Positions 12,197 to 24,100 of a DNA stretch of 64,000 nucleotides are shown here, piece by piece; positions within the stretch are counted from its first letter, which is position 1; every line of letters begins with the position of its first letter. The notes beneath the pieces are model-generated. The model was not told the DNA's origin. It did not search any database and worked only from the letters and a program-made list of their open reading frames with translations. Source of the DNA: Asterias rubens (Eukaryota; Echinodermata; Asteroidea; Forcipulatida; Asteriidae); the NCBI RefSeq assembly GCF_902459465.1, contig NC_047082.1:1178001-1242000 (forward strand). The letters run 5' to 3'. The position numbers and the translations under genes are program-made.

Positions 12197-15100
12197 ATGG
12201 TCACTGCCAACATGGCGAATATACGGATTTCTCCGATTAGTTTCGTATTAATTTTCCTTCTAGCTGGGGCAGTGATCCTCTACGTAGAGAGATCATGGCA
12301 CAGTGACAAGGGAGATCAGTTGATCGTTGATTCATCAACGAAGATAGACCTCAAGGCGCTTTTGTCTGCCGGGATTGGGGCCGCTGAACGAGGCGGAGTG
12401 GAGGTGAAGAAAGTTCACGATGAGCACCAACTTAACGCGAAGAGCAAAGGCGAGACAAGGGAAGGGGCCAATAACCCAGTGACTGATGGTGATATGAGAT
12501 CACATAAAGCCATCGTGCATGGTTTGAAAAAGACATTTCCATCATTGAAGGTACGAATGCATCCTTTGTTGGTACTGGTATATCGTTTGTCAGAATTGGT
12601 TGTGGTTAGTTTGAGCATGGAGGTAGAAATAGTTGAGTGACTTTGATTTTTTTTTAGTGAATTCGCTGGGCATCCACTTGTTTTGTTGTCATGTGTGACA
12701 ACAAACTGACACCGAGTCGTGTCATGACAGTGGTGTGTGGGGTGGTGGCACTGATGAAATTTGCAAGAAGCATAAGTGTATAAAGCTTAGACCCAGTAAG
12801 TAACTGGGGCGCTAGATTACTTTTTTCGAAGTTTTGACATTATCGGTCATCAACTAGCATGTTAGTTGTGATAATGTAACCCTCCTGCCGACGGCGTAGC
12901 CGGAGGGTTACGAGTCATTCGCAATCGATTCAGGGCGAAATATTTTAGTCAACAGATTTGCTCATTTTTTACCTTTTTCAAAAATCATGACACAAATTCT
13001 ATGAACACGAACTTAATCCTCAATTTCTAATGAATAACATTCAAAAACACAATTGAGAAAATATTTTGAAAAAAAGGACAAAAACTTACTAGATCCCGGG
13101 AGCGAAACAGTCACAAATTTCCCAGGTTCTATTTTTGAACTGCGCTGGTTACCAAGCGCTGAACCCAACCGCAGGTACCAGCCAATTGAATTGACGACCT
13201 GCCGACCGAGCCGCGGCCGAGTTTGACTAAACCATTCTGTAAAAGGGGTGTTACAATGGGTGCAGCTGCAGTGCGGCAGTGCGCTAGAGTGAGTGAACAG
13301 CGGGCAATAGTAAACGGACAGCGCACACGCCCTGCGGCGCTGCCTTATAACACCCCTTTTACAGAATGGTTTAGTCCAACAGCAATGAACATCGGGAAGT
13401 CACAAAATGGCGAAGCGACAGGTTCAAAATAGAACCTTGGAAATTTGTGACTGTTTCGCTCCGGGATCTGGTAAGTTTTTGTACTTTTTATCAAAATACT
13501 TTCTCAATGGTGTTTTGAATGTTATTCATTAGATATTGAGGATTAAGGTCGTGTTCATAGAATTTGTGTCATGATTTTCGAAAGGGGTAAAAATTGAGCA
13601 AATCTGTTGACTAGCTGTCGAAATTGTACGTGTTTGACCATTTCGCCCTGCACAGATTGCGTGTGACTCGTAACCCTCCGGCTCCGCCGTCGGCAGGAGG
13701 GTTACGTTATCGCAACTACTAGCATATCTACTACTACTAGTACTAGTACTTTAGTAGTACTAGTAGATGACCGATAATGTCAAAATTTTGAAAAAAAGAA
13801 TCTAACATCCCAGTCACTGGGTCTATATAAAGCTCAAGTATGATTTGACTTAGTTGCGATAACGTAATCCTCCTCCCGACGGCGTAGGGAGGAGGGTTCG
13901 TTATCGCAACTGAACTTGATTTGACTGTCAATGACTGTATGCCTACAAAAGATTACATAAATTATTAATATAATCTTCTTCATTAATGAATGTTACCGAT
14001 GAGAAAAGTTAAATCATGATTACTTTTTAGCCGCCAAAATCTTAAATTTGCTGAGACCACTTGAATTAAAAGACATTGGACACTATTTTGAATGGTAATT
14101 GTCAAAGACCAGTGCTCTCACTTTAGTGTATGTCATCATATGCATAAAATAACAAACCTGTGAAAATTTGAGTTCAATTGGTTGTCAATGTTGGCCCCCA
14201 GTTGCGAGATAATAATGAAAGAAAAAACACCCTTGTCACACGAAGTTGTGGGCTTTCATATGCTTGATTTCAAGACCTAAAAATCAAATTTTGAGGTTTC
14301 GAAATGTAGAGCCTAAATAAATCGAGCACCAATCAATCTATACATGTATACATGTATACACTTGCGCATTTACTAATTATAACCCAAACATCTCCCTTGA
14401 GCTTGAGTAACTAAAACCAACTGAGTATCCTTAGCCCCACCTAGGCTCTACAATTAAAGGACAAATAGTGAATTGTTTACACAGCAGTATATTCTCAACT
14501 TCGTCAATACAAACTTTAGACGTTAAATAAATTACAAACTAAGGATGAATATCCCCCACCACTGTTCCTCAAAATACGTCGTTCTTCACATCCAAAACTA
14601 AAATACCTTCTTGTCGATTCCCATCGTCGTTTGTCCCCACACCTGAGGATGCACTCCACTTAATTCACAATAACACAACTCCGTACCTCAATAATTGCAC
14701 ATCAAACAATACCTCGGTAGGATACAAAACATTGTTTATAGTTCATAGACCTTTTCGCAAATACCGGGGCGCGCGCGTAAAGCTTGGAATTAGGTGCATT
14801 GTGGTCTTGCTGGTATCCAAATTTGATCCATATATATCCCACAATGCACCTCATTCAACAGTGTGCGCTTGCGCATTGGTATTTGCGATAAGGTCTATTC
14901 TAGTGCTGTATACTCAAAACTTGCCCATTCAGCGAATCTTGCTTCCATGATGGTGGGCGTTACTGGCTGCAAGAATAGAATCTGGCTTGCAGAAAATGCT
15001 CCCTCAATTTTATTGGTTTTAAGGAACAGCTCACTACATCTGTACAAATATTTTAAGCAGCAGAGCAGAAGAACAATTGGCATGCACTCTCCACCACTGG

Positions 15101-18100
15101 AGATTCTGCTGAATCCTTCCCACTATCCTTTCTCATATACTTCACACACACTTCTATGTACACTCTATCAGCCGACACCCTGATCCTTTCTTATGATAAA
15201 CTTACCCCCAAGATTATGCAAATAAGCTGTACGGTTAAACTCGAGGTTCACTGCTCCTCATGTTGGGGTCTCCCCTCTGGGTCAAAAGTGTGCATAATGA
15301 ATAATTAATATTGACCCCTTACAACCATGGCCAATGGGAAACTTTAGACTATCTGCCAATCACCAAGAGAGGGCGCTCTTTACCAGGTAATTGTCAACAA
15401 CTTAGGAATAGGAGAAGCATGAGTGACGATCACTGACAGCAAATACCTTGTGTTTTGCGTGTTTTGATTTTGTATTTAGATTTAGCCAAACTGTATTTTT
15501 TTTTTATAACACAATGCCAGCATAAACCAAACTGTTCTGGAACAGGACGTACTGGACACGAGTTCCCCAAGGATAACAAGTGGTGTGCATGAGTTTTTGG
15601 GAGTGTTTCTTCTAGGGTAATTAGCAAAAATTCCAAAATGCTGACCTACCAAAAATTTAGAAGAAATCTGAAATTTAGTTGTATGACAATGTATCTGATT
15701 TAATTTTCAAGAGGCTGAGAGACTTCTAAATATTTTTTGAGTATTTTTGAATTTTTAGCATTTACCATTGTTTGCTATAGGAGTTGTGCACCATTACCTG
15801 GTAGGTCTGCTGCCCTCTAGTGGCAGAGCTTTCAAAAAGTCTCCCATTGGGTCCTGGCACCAAGCCTGCCATGAATATTTACACAAAGTTAAAAAGAACT
15901 TGAACAAATTTATGCAATGTCTCTGAAGAAGAGACATGAATATTCATATAACATCCAAGCACTTTCATTATTCTCTGACACAAAATCAAACTTTTGTGTA
16001 AAATTACTTCAGAGGGAGCTGTTTCTCACAATGTTTTATACTATCAACAGCTCCCCATTACTCGTTACCAAGAAGGTAAATGCTACTAATTATTTTGAGT
16101 AGTTACCAAATGCCAATAGTGTCCACTGGGGTTAAGTTATAGTTCCAGTCTAGTTTAGTAAGTTACCATTCAGATTAGTCCTGGTCAAATCCTTATTATC
16201 CAACTGCACTGGTCTAAGTGAGCCAGCCTCTTTCTGCAGTTGGGAGGATGTACTGTAGGGTTACGATAATCGCAACTAGGTTCACGCCGATTTTTCTGAA
16301 AAATTAATACAAACTACTATAGGCCATTTAAGAAAAAAGTCAAGTTCTTGTTGAGATAAGTTTGAATAATCACTTTGATTGCCTATTTATTATCAGGTTG
16401 TTTCCGAGGAGCATGAGACTGATGATTGGGATAAGAGTGCAGTGGTACCCCTGTCTATCAGCCAATCTGATGTGATTGAGCTGATCAAGGGAGATCAGTC
16501 GATACCCTTAGAAGATGTTACTGTCTGGGTTGATCCTCTAGATGCTACACAAGAGTACACAGGTATTGACAGAAACAGAGTCAAAGTGTTTTGGTTCATT
16601 ATAGGGTGTAGCCGAGAGGATGAGCTCTGGACCCAATTTCATAGAGCTGCTAAGCACAAAATTTGCTGAGCATGAAATTTCTTCCTTGATAAAAACAAGA
16701 TTACCAATCAAATTTCCACATTTTCAGAATTTATAAGCAAACATCTGAATACCAGTAAAACGCAATATGCAACAAATGGAAACTTGGTTAGTAATCATGT
16801 TATCAAGGAAGAAATTTCATGCTAAGCAAATTTTGTGTGCTTAGCAGCTCTATGAAACTGGGCCAAGGTGTTTCTGTTCGGCAGAGTGTGGGTTCGAGTC
16901 CCAGTTAAGACACTTTTGTCCCTCTGAGCAAGACACTTAACTATTATTGCTTCTCTTCACCCAGTGGTAAATTGGTACCTGTGAGGGCAGAGATGGATCT
17001 TGTGATTGATTTAGCTTAGTAGACGGCGCATATTTGTTGCACAGGCTGTATAATCCCCAGGGAGCTGAGATGGTTTATGGAATGAATTAAATCATAATTA
17101 ATGGTCCAGTGGCTAATATTGTTGGGAGCGCTTTGAGACACCATTCGTGTGTGTAATGCGCTGTTTAAAGGCAGATGATTATATTATTACACAGGTATAG
17201 ACAGGGGAAAAAAATTAACTGTTTTGGTCCATTCTAGCATGTTCGTATGTAGTTGCGAGACGTTCTAGTTGTTTTATAAGAAAAAAAAAAAAAAAAAAAG
17301 TAAACAATGAGATTTTGGACTTTGAAATGTGCTCTTTATAAGCAAAAACTCTTTAAAACCAGGCTCTTTCTCTTGTTCTTCCAGACTGACATATACATTA
17401 CTAAATATTAATAACATCTCATAGAATTGCTTGACAAATGTAGATATTATACTAAGCGTTACAATTATATCAAGCAATATTATGTTTATCATTAGTAGCA
17501 GTATGAAATTGGGCTCAAATTGTTAACTTTGCACATTGTTTGTTTACAGATGATCTTCTGCACTATGTTACTACGATGGTGTGCGTCGCTGTACGCGGTG
17601 TTCCAACCATTGGTATCATACATAAACCATTTATGGAAGCTCCGAACACTGGTAAGCTGACTAAGAATTCATTATACAATTGTTGCACGCTGTGACGTGA
17701 TCCATGGCGTTTTGTACACTCAAAGGGGTAAATGGAACTAGAGGTGAAGCCGAGGGTGCCATTTCCCCTCGAGGGTATACAAAACCCATGGACCCCAGTA
17801 ACAGCATTCAACAATTGTTTTGTTATACCTTTGTATAACTGTTATTCCTCTTCTCAAAGTTCTGTTGTCATCTTCAAACATTATTCCGACATTATTACAA
17901 CATTATTACAATTACTCATTGTTTAATTAGCAGATGAATAAGAATTCCCTCGTACCCGCGGTTGTTTCATACACAGCGCTGGAAATCAACCCACGCTGGG
18001 AACGATCATGTTACCCGGCCCGTCGATGTAGCATGGGTTTTGTTGTGCGTCACATGAGTGGTTCTCTACCAATCAAACTTCACAATTTGTTACCGAGGTA

Positions 18101-19326
18101 TAACAATCCATGTTGTGTAACAGCGGGAACAGTTTTATAAGACAATTCAGTACCAATAAGATGTTCTGTCAATCATGCTGGAGGCTGACATAGTTTGATC
18201 AATCATTTAATACAATGTTGGATGATGGTAAATGGTCATGCAGACAGTAGGAGGGTTGACTATCTTCTTCTTCCTTATTTAACTACTATTTTCTTGTGAT
18301 GTTACAGTTTGGGCATTTGTTGGTCAGGGCCACTCCCCAAACCTGAAATTACCCGTCAAGAAAGCCGACCTGTCAACGAGTCCGAAGATCATTGTTTCTC
18401 GCTCACACCAAGGGGAAGTGGAAGCAGTTGCCAAGACGTCATTTGGAAAGGATACAGAAGTTATTCCAGCGGGGGGTGCAGGTAAATACTGATGTTTAAG
18501 AAGTATAGTGGAGTTTCTCATGAAATATTTATCTTTCGGTCATAAAAAAATTCAAGGAGTGCAAGAGTTTTTGGAAAATAGATTGCTCTGCCAGAGACCT
18601 GAACTCACTGGTAGAAGCATAAAAAAGAAGATCGGGTATAAAGAAATCAAGGAGTGTAAGATGTTTTAGAAAACATTGCTCTGCCAGAGACTTGAGAACA
18701 CTGGCAGAAGTAGACTGTCTACCAAAAGGAAGATCTGATGATGCGTCATCATGGACCAGAAGCCGTCACTCACAGTTCCAGACTGGTGTGGATGGTTTGT
18801 TAGAAAGATAAAGAAATCAAGGTCAAAGGGTTTGGGTACGTCTTGTGCGACACAAAACACAAATGTCAACTGTGGGTTTTCCCTGGAATCATTCTCTGGG
18901 ATTTTGCTCCCACATTTAAAAGTGAAACATGTTGTATTCTCTCCATTGGGTTCTTGGTAGTATAGTGACAAGGTTAACATTTTTTCAGAGTCCTTTGCTT
19001 CACCATCACTGAACTTTGGACTGAGGAATTTGTTACTCTTTATTTTGTCTTTCTCTCCACCAGGTTACAAAGTGTGGTCCCTGTTTGAAGGAAAAGCCGA
19101 CGCCTACATCCACACAACGCTGATCAAAAAATGGGACATCTGTGCTGGTAATGCCCTTTTAAATGAGTTCAAGGGTAAAATGACAACGCTCAAAGGAAAA
19201 GACATCGACTATAGCTGGAGCGTAGAAAAGCCAGACCCCAAAAATGAAGGTGGACTTTTAGCATCATTATGGGAGCACAAAATGTTTTTAGACAAACTTG
19301 CTCCTGTTGTTGATAAAAAGCAATAA
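12197..19326 (+). CDS. BPNT2: Golgi-resident PAP phosphatase (gPAPP), inositol monophosphatase family
   Basis: Five exons join in phase: 12197-12550, 16397-16562, 17550-17651, 18308-18481 and 19064-19326, giving 352 aa (human is 359). The enzyme hydrolyses 3'-phosphoadenosine 5'-phosphate, the by-product of sulfotransferases, to AMP in the Golgi lumen, and so supports glycosaminoglycan sulfation. Residues about 10-30 form a hydrophobic signal anchor, as expected for a type II Golgi protein. Metal-site motifs of the lithium-sensitive phosphatase family are intact: Glu-Glu at 122-123, DPLDATQ at 164-170 and WDICAGNA from 289. The start at 12197 gives MVTAN before a second in-frame ATG (12212, MANIRIS) in good Kozak context, so the second could be the true start. 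AATAAA overlaps the stop codon at 19322-19327. Intron 1 is full of foldback elements and introns 2-4 carry more repeats. Identity is very secure; the start choice is not. Confidence 0.95.
12777..13860. mobile_element. Large foldback element in BPNT2 intron 1
   Basis: Long imperfect inverted arms: about 12777-13132 pairs with about 13421-13860. Shared landmarks, each present in reverse complement on the other side, are TTTTGACATTATCGGTCATC, GTAACCCTCCTGCCGACGGC and GTCACAAATTTCCAGGTTC-like bases. A separate perfect 26-bp inverted pair lies inside at 13228-13253 and 13348-13373, around a GC-rich loop. No transposase ORF is present. The structure fits a non-autonomous foldback or long-TIR DNA transposon; superfamily is unknown. 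Confidence 0.85.
13855..13909. repeat. Short hairpin sharing the foldback terminal sequence
   Basis: AGTTGCGATAACG at the left is the exact reverse complement of CGTTATCGCAACT at the right, with CCTCCTCCC / GGGAGGAGG pairing inside. The same terminal bases occur at the foldback ends and, as a fragment, at about 16258-16277. It looks like a minimal relative or solo terminus of the same family. Confidence 0.75.
14070..14320. mobile_element. TTAA-MITE copy, half element (diverged)
   Basis: Begins with a degraded terminal repeat (TTAAAAGACATTGGACAC) and continues with the family internal sequence (CATATGCATAAAATAACAAA, then CACGAAGTTGTG). It ends in the central palindrome around a GAGGTTTCGAAAT-like block. 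The second half is missing here; a matching right half occurs at about 15980-16125. Confidence 0.75.
14745..14898. mobile_element. 154-bp MITE with terminal inverted repeats
   Basis: Ends are ATAGACCTTTTCGCAAATAC and the reverse complement of ATAGACCTTATCGCAAATAC. A second inner pair, AGGTGCATTGTGG / CCACAATGCACCT, lies within. It has no coding capacity. A single copy is seen in the window. Confidence 0.8.
15331..15850. mobile_element. 520-bp inverted-repeat element with CTCF-like ends
   Basis: The left end CCAATGGGAAACTTT... runs to TTTACCAGGTAATTG. The right end is its imperfect reverse complement (ATTACCTGGTAGG... to CTCCCATTGG). Both termini contain a GAGGGCRSY-type core. The right end includes a complete CTCF-consensus match at 15809-15823. 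No ORF with a transposase signature lies between them. Confidence 0.65.
15809..15823 (-). promoter_or_regulatory. CTCF-consensus-like motif within a transposon terminus
   Basis: Minus strand reads CCACTAGAGGGCAGC, fitting CCASYAGRKGGCRSY at all positions. It is embedded in the right inverted repeat of the element at 15331-15850. The match is sequence-only. Confidence 0.45.
15980..16125. mobile_element. TTAA-MITE copy, right half
   Basis: Contains the family blocks CAGAGGGAGCTGTTTCTCAC and CTCCCCATTACTCGTTACCA, and ends at a degraded terminal repeat (CCAATAGTGTCCACTG). It may be the other half of the copy at 14070-14320, separated by later insertions including the element at 15331. Confidence 0.75.
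16631..16863. mobile_element. Hairpin MITE (233 bp)
   Basis: Arms of about 75 bp fold back: CCCAATTTCATAGAGCTGCT at the left is matched by the reverse complement ending AGCAGCTCTATGAAACTGGG at the right. Further pairing runs through TTTCTTCCTTGATAA. Relatives occur near 1072, 28462, 48296, 48657, 49110 and 58735. Directly next to its right end is a tRNA-type SINE. Confidence 0.85.
16864..17190 (+). mobile_element. tRNA-derived SINE (longest copy)
   Basis: The head carries a Pol III B-box (GTGGGTTCGAGTCCCAGT). It is followed by conserved blocks CTTCTCTTCACCCAGTGG, GGAGCTGAGATGGTTTATGG and AGCGCTTTGAGACACC, and a TTATATTATTA tail. Other copies or pieces are at 20617-20755, 48480-48656 (reverse), 49395-50075 (interrupted), 58309-58376 (reverse), 58866-58944 and 59589-59730 (reverse). 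No protein is encoded. Confidence 0.75.
17668..17850. mobile_element. Inverted-repeat MITE in BPNT2 intron 3
   Basis: ATACAATTGTTG...ATCCATGGCGTTTTGTACAC at the left pairs imperfectly with GTATACAAAACCCATGG...CAACAATTGTTTTGT at the right, and the arms meet near a GGTGCCATTTCCCCTC block. No ORF is present. Related sequence (TAGCATGGGTTTTGTTGTGC) recurs near 18030. Confidence 0.65.
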
Positions 19327-20214
19327 AACAAAAGCTATTTGGTTTGAGAATGATGTATTGATTTGTTGGGAGGGGCTGTCATTGTTGAACAGAGAGCCAT
19401 GTATGACTATGACAGAGGGTGTCGATAGACCTGTAGGTCTTTAGAAATGATGGTTTGGTACTTTGTAAAACATGTATAGTAAGTAGTGGGCATAGACATG
19501 TGTACCAACACTTTGAAGACCCCAAACCCTTTGCAACAATAAGCAGTCCACTTATTACTTGATCAATATCATTCTGAAGTCGTGGTTCCTGAAGGTTTTT
19601 TGGGGGGGACTTTCTTTGACTTAAATCAACAAGTTTTGGGTATTAAATGCAGTTTAGTTTCATATCATCTCTGTAAAAAAAAAGGGTTGGTGGATGTTGT
19701 ACCTTTTTTTTTATTAGTCTATCAATTGACACTATTGGTATTTCAATTTCATATTTTTTGCACAATCAAATTAATATTGCGAAAGGCTCAGCTGAACTTG
19801 TCCCAAACGTTTGTATGATTTTAGGCAAATTTGTTTTAGTTTAACTTGTGAGCAGGGCAATTGTGCTTGAAAACTTTAAGTAGAAGTTCAAAAATTCATG
19901 TGCAATATTGTTTTTGGAATCGACAACTCGTCTGGAGAAATTGATTGCATTTTAACTACCTTCATGAATCATGGTATGACGCTAAGCTTGAAAAGATTAT
20001 GATTCTCCTAAAAGCAACCCTGATGTTTTCAACTCTTTTTGTTTTCATTTTGTTTTCCCTTCAAAAAACCAAGGTTTATAAGGCTGAACATTCCTTCTTT
20101 TTTTTACCAATTTAGTGAACATGCTTTTGTAGTCGTTTCATAAAAAATATATATTTGTTCATAGAAAAGTTGTGTGTTTTATTTTATTTGTAAACATAAG
20201 AGAAAAACTTAAGT

Positions 20215-20420
20215 AGTGATTAAATATTTGTTAGTTTTGCATCTTGGATAAAGAACATATTTTGTTTTCATCCTTTATCAATGTGTATTACTACTGTATC
20301 ACTTGGTAGCATTTGAACCCAAGACCTTTGTATTGCTAGAGCAGATGTCTTTCCATTAGACCACTGAGCTAGCCCAGTGGGAAGAGGCAGTTTGAATCAT
20401 ATACCAAGCCTTGAAACAAC
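20215..20420 (-). mobile_element. Second tRNA-like SINE family, diverged copy
   Basis: Shares GGATAAAGAAYAT, CTAGAGCAG-TGTCTT and a reversed B-box-like GCATTTGAACCCAAGACC with the better copies at 39855-40045 and 53528-53833. It is followed by a block of TGTGGTGCCCTCTGCAAGG-type repeat that also occurs near 58385. Confidence 0.6.
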
Positions 20421-20751
20421 CCATGGCCCGTGCCCTGTGCTTTTGCTGTGGTGCCCTCTGCAAGGTTATTGTACAAATTTACATTTTTCTACGGAGGTGC
20501 CCCTTACCAGAGGGAAATTGCTGTGCCCCTTCAAGAGTGAAGTTCAAGGCCTAATATAGTGATACTCACCACCTTGTTAGAAATCAAGAAATGTATAATA
20601 TTATAGTAAAGGTTTGCTGTATACTTCCTAGGTAGCTGAGATGGTTTAAGAAATAAATTAAGGCCCAGTGACCAGGGGTATAAATTGAGACGCCCTTCGA
20701 GTGTGAAAAGCGCTATATAAAAACTGGTTATTATTATTAGTATTATTATTA

Positions 20752-21147
20752 AAGACAGTGGACACTTGGTAATTGTCAAAGATAAGTCTTCACAGTTGGT
20801 GTATCCATGGAGGTAGGTGTATCTCAACATATGCATAAAATAACAAACCTGTGAAAATTTGAGCTCAATCGGTCGTCGAATTTGCGAGATAATGAAAGAA
20901 AAAACAGCCTTGTCACACGAAGTTGTGTGCTTTCTGATGCTTGATTTCGAGACCTCAAATTCTAAACTTGAGGTCTCGAAATCAAATTCGTGGAAAATTA
21001 CTTCTTTCTCGAAAACTACGTCACTTCAGAGGGAGCTGTTTCTCACAAAGTTTTATACCATCTATCTCTCCCCATTATACTTGTAATCAAGAAAGATTTT
21101 ATGATGATAAATATTTTGAGTAATTACCAATAGTGTCCACTGCCTTG
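20752..21147. mobile_element. TTAA-MITE, full-length copy
   Basis: About 395 bp with terminal inverted repeats GACAGTGGACACTTGG / CCAATAGTGTCCACTGCC. A central palindrome pairs GATTTCGAGACCTCAA with TTGAGGTCTCGAAATC. Internal blocks (CATATGCATAAAATAACAAA; AGAGGGAGCTGTTTCTCAC) match the other copies. The left end joins a SINE tail rich in ATT. No ORF encodes a transposase. Confidence 0.9.
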
Positions 21148-24100
21148 ACATGTAATGATAAGAATTTTACGGTTTCACATTTACTTGTTCTATAATCATG
21201 CCAGTTGGTTTCTAATATTAGTTCTGGCTTTTGCGAGTTAGGATCTCAGATCAACATCAGAAGACTGTTTTATGCAAATGATGCAAATATTTTGCAATAG
21301 CGCCCTCAGTAGTTTGCATGCCACTAGGGTGTGTCAGAGTGTGTGTGAAAGAGGGGGGGGGGGTACGGTGTGCGATACAACCGAAATAGGTTAAATCGAT
21401 GAGAGTAGTTTATTACATGTAACTGATTTTCTTGTAACTAAATTTCAAAGTTAAATCCAGTGAGTTAAATACTAGTTCGAATTTTACAGACGAGAAATTG
21501 TAGTTTTGTAATTTTCACATGCATGCTGTTTTGCTAGCGTGAAAAAAAAGGAAGGAAAAAAGAAATAAAAAAACACTCATTCATGTTAATGTTATGATCA
21601 GTTAATGCTAGATGTAAACTGAGATAAAGTGTTGTTGGTTTATATGATGCATGTTAAACAAATAACACAAAGTTTATGAGCGAATTTTGTAAAATGCAAA
21701 CGCATATTATTTTGTTTAAAATGTTAGTGAAACGAAAATGAATTACAGGAAAGTGCAACGTCAAAATTTGTTTAGTTGTTGTTACATTTTAGTGTATAAT
21801 TTACTTTTTCGTATTAAAAAGACAAAAAGAGATAACCTTTTTTGGGTTGACAAATTAATTTTCTTCGAGAGTATCATGTTTGTATCTTGCGGTATAAAAC
21901 ACATGTTGTATTAATAACTTTCTACTAGTTCTTTCTTCAGTAAATATAAATGTTTCTACCTGACAGTAAAAGGGAAGACAGTTGACGAAGGTCAGAAGGT
22001 TTTAGTTTTTTAAATAATTGTATGACTCGATTCGAGAATAATCCATTGGTTCTGGTTTTGTTGTAGAGAAAAACAAAGTGTAAACTCGTGTAGCATAGTC
22101 CTATCCATATTATTATTTCTAAATAAATTTATATTTGTTATTAACAGAAATCTGACTATTGTTTACTTCTTTTGTTTACCGCTTCACCAAACACAACATG
22201 ATTGGTTAATACTTCCTGTCGTATATTTAAAGAGACACTCTTAATTTCATAATTACAAAACAGTTCACTTGGAAACTTGTTAAGTTTAATATTTGAAGCT
22301 TTACATCATGATAAACCTCTTGAAAGAACTGGTGGTTCTTAAAGGAAACACCGCAAGGAACAACTGCCTCGACCTTTAAAACGACCTTCTTGGAACCACA
22401 CTTCTTCAAGAGTCTCACAATAAACTAGTTCACATTCGTTAATTTCTAGTTTTAATTTTAACAAAAACAGCACCATATGATGCAGCACTGCTGTGAGAAA
22501 TATATAATCAACTATTTTAGGCTGCAAGTAATTAAAAACAAAAGATACACCCGTCAGAGTTTATGTTGTGTGTAAGCAACACTCTTATTCCATATTTCAA
22601 TAACTAATTTACTTTTTGGAAAGAGAATTAAGGTTCGACGAATGATGTTTCTTGCAAATTTATCAACACGACAAAATCATGTTAAAGGGGTTCTCAGATA
22701 ATACAAAAATAATCTGGTTTGTTTTTCTGTCACGTATCGTCCCTTTAAGAACAATGTGGTCTACTTCGCTTCCACTATTAACATCTTGTTTTGTTTTGTT
22801 TCGTATCGATTCAATGAAGTTTGTTTGTACAAACCACTTTACTTCTCTGGACCCCCCTATGAGTACTGAGTAAACATACATGTAAACTATACCCGGTACC
22901 CCTATCGACCACTGATCGATTTATCGTGTTGCTAACGGCTGGTGTACTTGTTTAGGCTCTTTTGTTCATTGACAATTGATCCAGACATTATGGTCGTACG
23001 TACACTGTAGATGTAAACAGCTCCATGTGCATAAGCAGTGAGGGGCAGATCGTTACCCCTTCGTTGTGGGCTTATATACCCAGTGGGGCTTTATAGGGGG
23101 TTATCCTAAAGGGGCACTCTCAAAAGTTGAGGTTCGGTGAATTTTCGATGAAAAGTTGTATACGTTGATTCATGGAGGAATAAATAGAATAATGATGAGC
23201 AACTTTGGAAGTCTGTGCTTTTTTTAAAGTAACGTTAGGACCCGTATTATTGTGCAAATAACGGCAAACACATCCGAGCAAAGGGCAACTATCTCATTCT
23301 GAGCATTTCTGAGGGACAGTGGGGAATTTGTGTGTTCGAAACTTTTGGCAAGTACCCTTAACAAAAGTTGACCTCATGCGGTTTGAAGCAGTCTGGGTAC
23401 TACACTCTGTTTTTACCTGACAACATAACCAAAGTGACGTGAAATGGTCTACAATTTTGAGTTTTCTTGATCTGAGGGCGAAGTAGGATTAATTTATATC
23501 AATGATTGGTCGGAAGAGTTGATCATAATGTTTGCTTTCCAGTGGGAGATTCTGGCAAGAGGTTAACTTATCCTCGTTTGCCACCGATATGTATACCGTC
23601 TGGAGTTGAGTTTACTCGGCATGTAGTGTTGCTGTTTACACGGTAAGTGTGTGGAAGGTTTCGAGTTCCTTGGAACCTTGGAACTTCATATCGGTCCTTT
23701 TACTTCCACCGTGGTTAGGTTTATACTCAGTCCATGGGGCAATGGGTACACTGTGTCACTGTGGTCATACTCAAGCAGGTGTACATTATGTGTTTGTTAG
23801 TGCATTTAATGTTGATAAACTACGCGATTTGGTGAGTGTCGTCAAGGGTGACACGGGTGCATGTTTGCACCCCGGCTGTGCCTGCCGAACAAGGCCCCTA
23901 TTGTGCCTAAAGGGGATTGCCTTGCCTTTAACCCGTAACTTTGACTCAAATGGGTTGTGGCCCATCACAAGGGTTATAATTTACACGTATCAACCCATCA
24001 CCCATTTTACTATTTTTTTAGCAACATGCTCGTATGTGACCCTATTTCTACAGCTTGGCATCTACCAAGGTTATTATTTGTTTTTATTATGTTCACTGCG

